From Bacteroidaceae bacterium (GTDB lineage Bacteria; Bacteroidota; Bacteroidia; Bacteroidales; Bacteroidaceae), in assembly GCA_017617575.1 (NCBI GenBank), contig JAFZVY010000090.1, positions 28,145 through 92,144 of the forward strand: a stretch of DNA of 64,000 nt, given 5' to 3'. The translations under genes and the position numbers were made by a program. Positions 63,899 through 64,000 of this stretch are shown here, piece after piece. Position 1 is the first letter of the stretch. Each line of letters opens with the position of its first letter. The notes below the pieces were generated by a model. It saw only the letters and a program-made list of their open reading frames with translations. It was not told the DNA's origin and did no database searches.

Positions 63899-64000
63899 AC
63901 CGGAATTTGTTGATAAGATATTTGAAGGAACAAAGAAATACGAGTTTCGTAAATCTTTGTTTAAGAGAAGTGATGTGAAACATGTTGTTATTTATGCATC
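63876..64000 (+). CDS. ASCH domain protein, 5' part only
   Basis: From ATG 63876 the frame reads MKVLLSIKPEFVDKIFEGTK, KYEFRKSLFKRSDVKHVVIY, A and continues past the window end. This is the N-terminal half of an ASCH domain (PUA-like RNA-binding fold). The start overlaps the preceding gene by 23 nt, implying coupled translation with the PIN-GNAT-EVE protein. Confidence 0.82.
   Translation, partial: MKVLLSIKPEFVDKIFEGTKKYEFRKSLFKRSDVKHVVIYA

Noticed and set aside
1-64000. CRISPR array, tRNA or rRNA genes, complete insertion sequence
   Set aside because: No regularly spaced 25-40 bp repeats with unique spacers, no tRNA cloverleaf or rRNA motif noticed, and no intact transposase. tRNAs in intergenic DNA would need tRNAscan-SE to exclude fully.

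Overview
The window looks like an origin-proximal segment of a Bacteroidota chromosome, most likely Prevotella or a close relative such as Segatella. Evidence: the promoters read TTG-N19-22-TAnnTTTG, most genes lack a Shine-Dalgarno sequence, the families are typical of the phylum (DUF3127, DUF4835, DUF4271, DUF4248, CarboxypepD_reg TonB receptors, InlB-type B repeats), and two long exported proteins share a type IX-like C-terminal tail. Proximity to the origin is inferred from two perfect parS-type sites beside mnmG and from the clustering of parE, polA, dnaN, recN, rnpA and yidD. dnaA is not in the window.

Layout. 1-287: start of an outer-membrane protein gene on the minus strand. 449-5014: overlapping operon parE-coaD-S41 protease-ybeY. 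5323-9192: divergent polA and a polyprenyl synthase gene. 9381-15799: minus-strand housekeeping block (LMW phosphatase, mnmG, apt, uvrC, dtd, deoC) with parS sites on both sides of apt. 16449-24999: a structured leader followed by two very large secreted repeat proteins. 25437-34507: histidine phosphatase and DUF3127, then dnaN, a DnaQ-like exonuclease, coaBC, DUF4835/PorD-like, recN and a TPR protein with a degenerate protease-like domain. 35371-39998: metK behind a SAM-II riboswitch, DUF4271, hemD, rnpA, yidD and tatD. tatD overlaps yidD by 77 nt and overlaps the convergent rRNA methyltransferase by 128 nt. 39871-42961: minus-strand tdk-cysE-rlmL. 43240-52382: purD, nadB, M16 peptidase, PH-like membrane protein, dacB, LytM peptidase. 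52479-58452: secreted protein, membrane-tethered LuxR-type regulator, small membrane protein inside a repeat-bounded segment, TonB-dependent receptor. 58453-64000: accessory DNA with a DUF4248 gene, palindrome and iteron-like arrays, a decayed zinc-finger/DUF6371 gene, and an AT-rich operon encoding a membrane protein, a PIN-GNAT-EVE-like fusion and an ASCH-domain protein cut by the window edge.

Functionally the core region covers replication and repair (ParE, PolA, DnaN, RecN, UvrC), tRNA, rRNA and ribosome maturation (MnmG, YbeY, RnpA, RlmL-like, Dtd), coenzyme A (CoaD, CoaBC), NAD, SAM, haem, purine and serine/cysteine biosynthesis, and envelope assembly. The intergenic DNA carries several families of dispersed repeats. 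The least explained parts are the terminal PIN-GNAT-EVE/ASCH operon, the overlaps around tatD, the structured leader of the 1677-residue protein, and the repeat-bounded segment at 54.65-55.85 kb.
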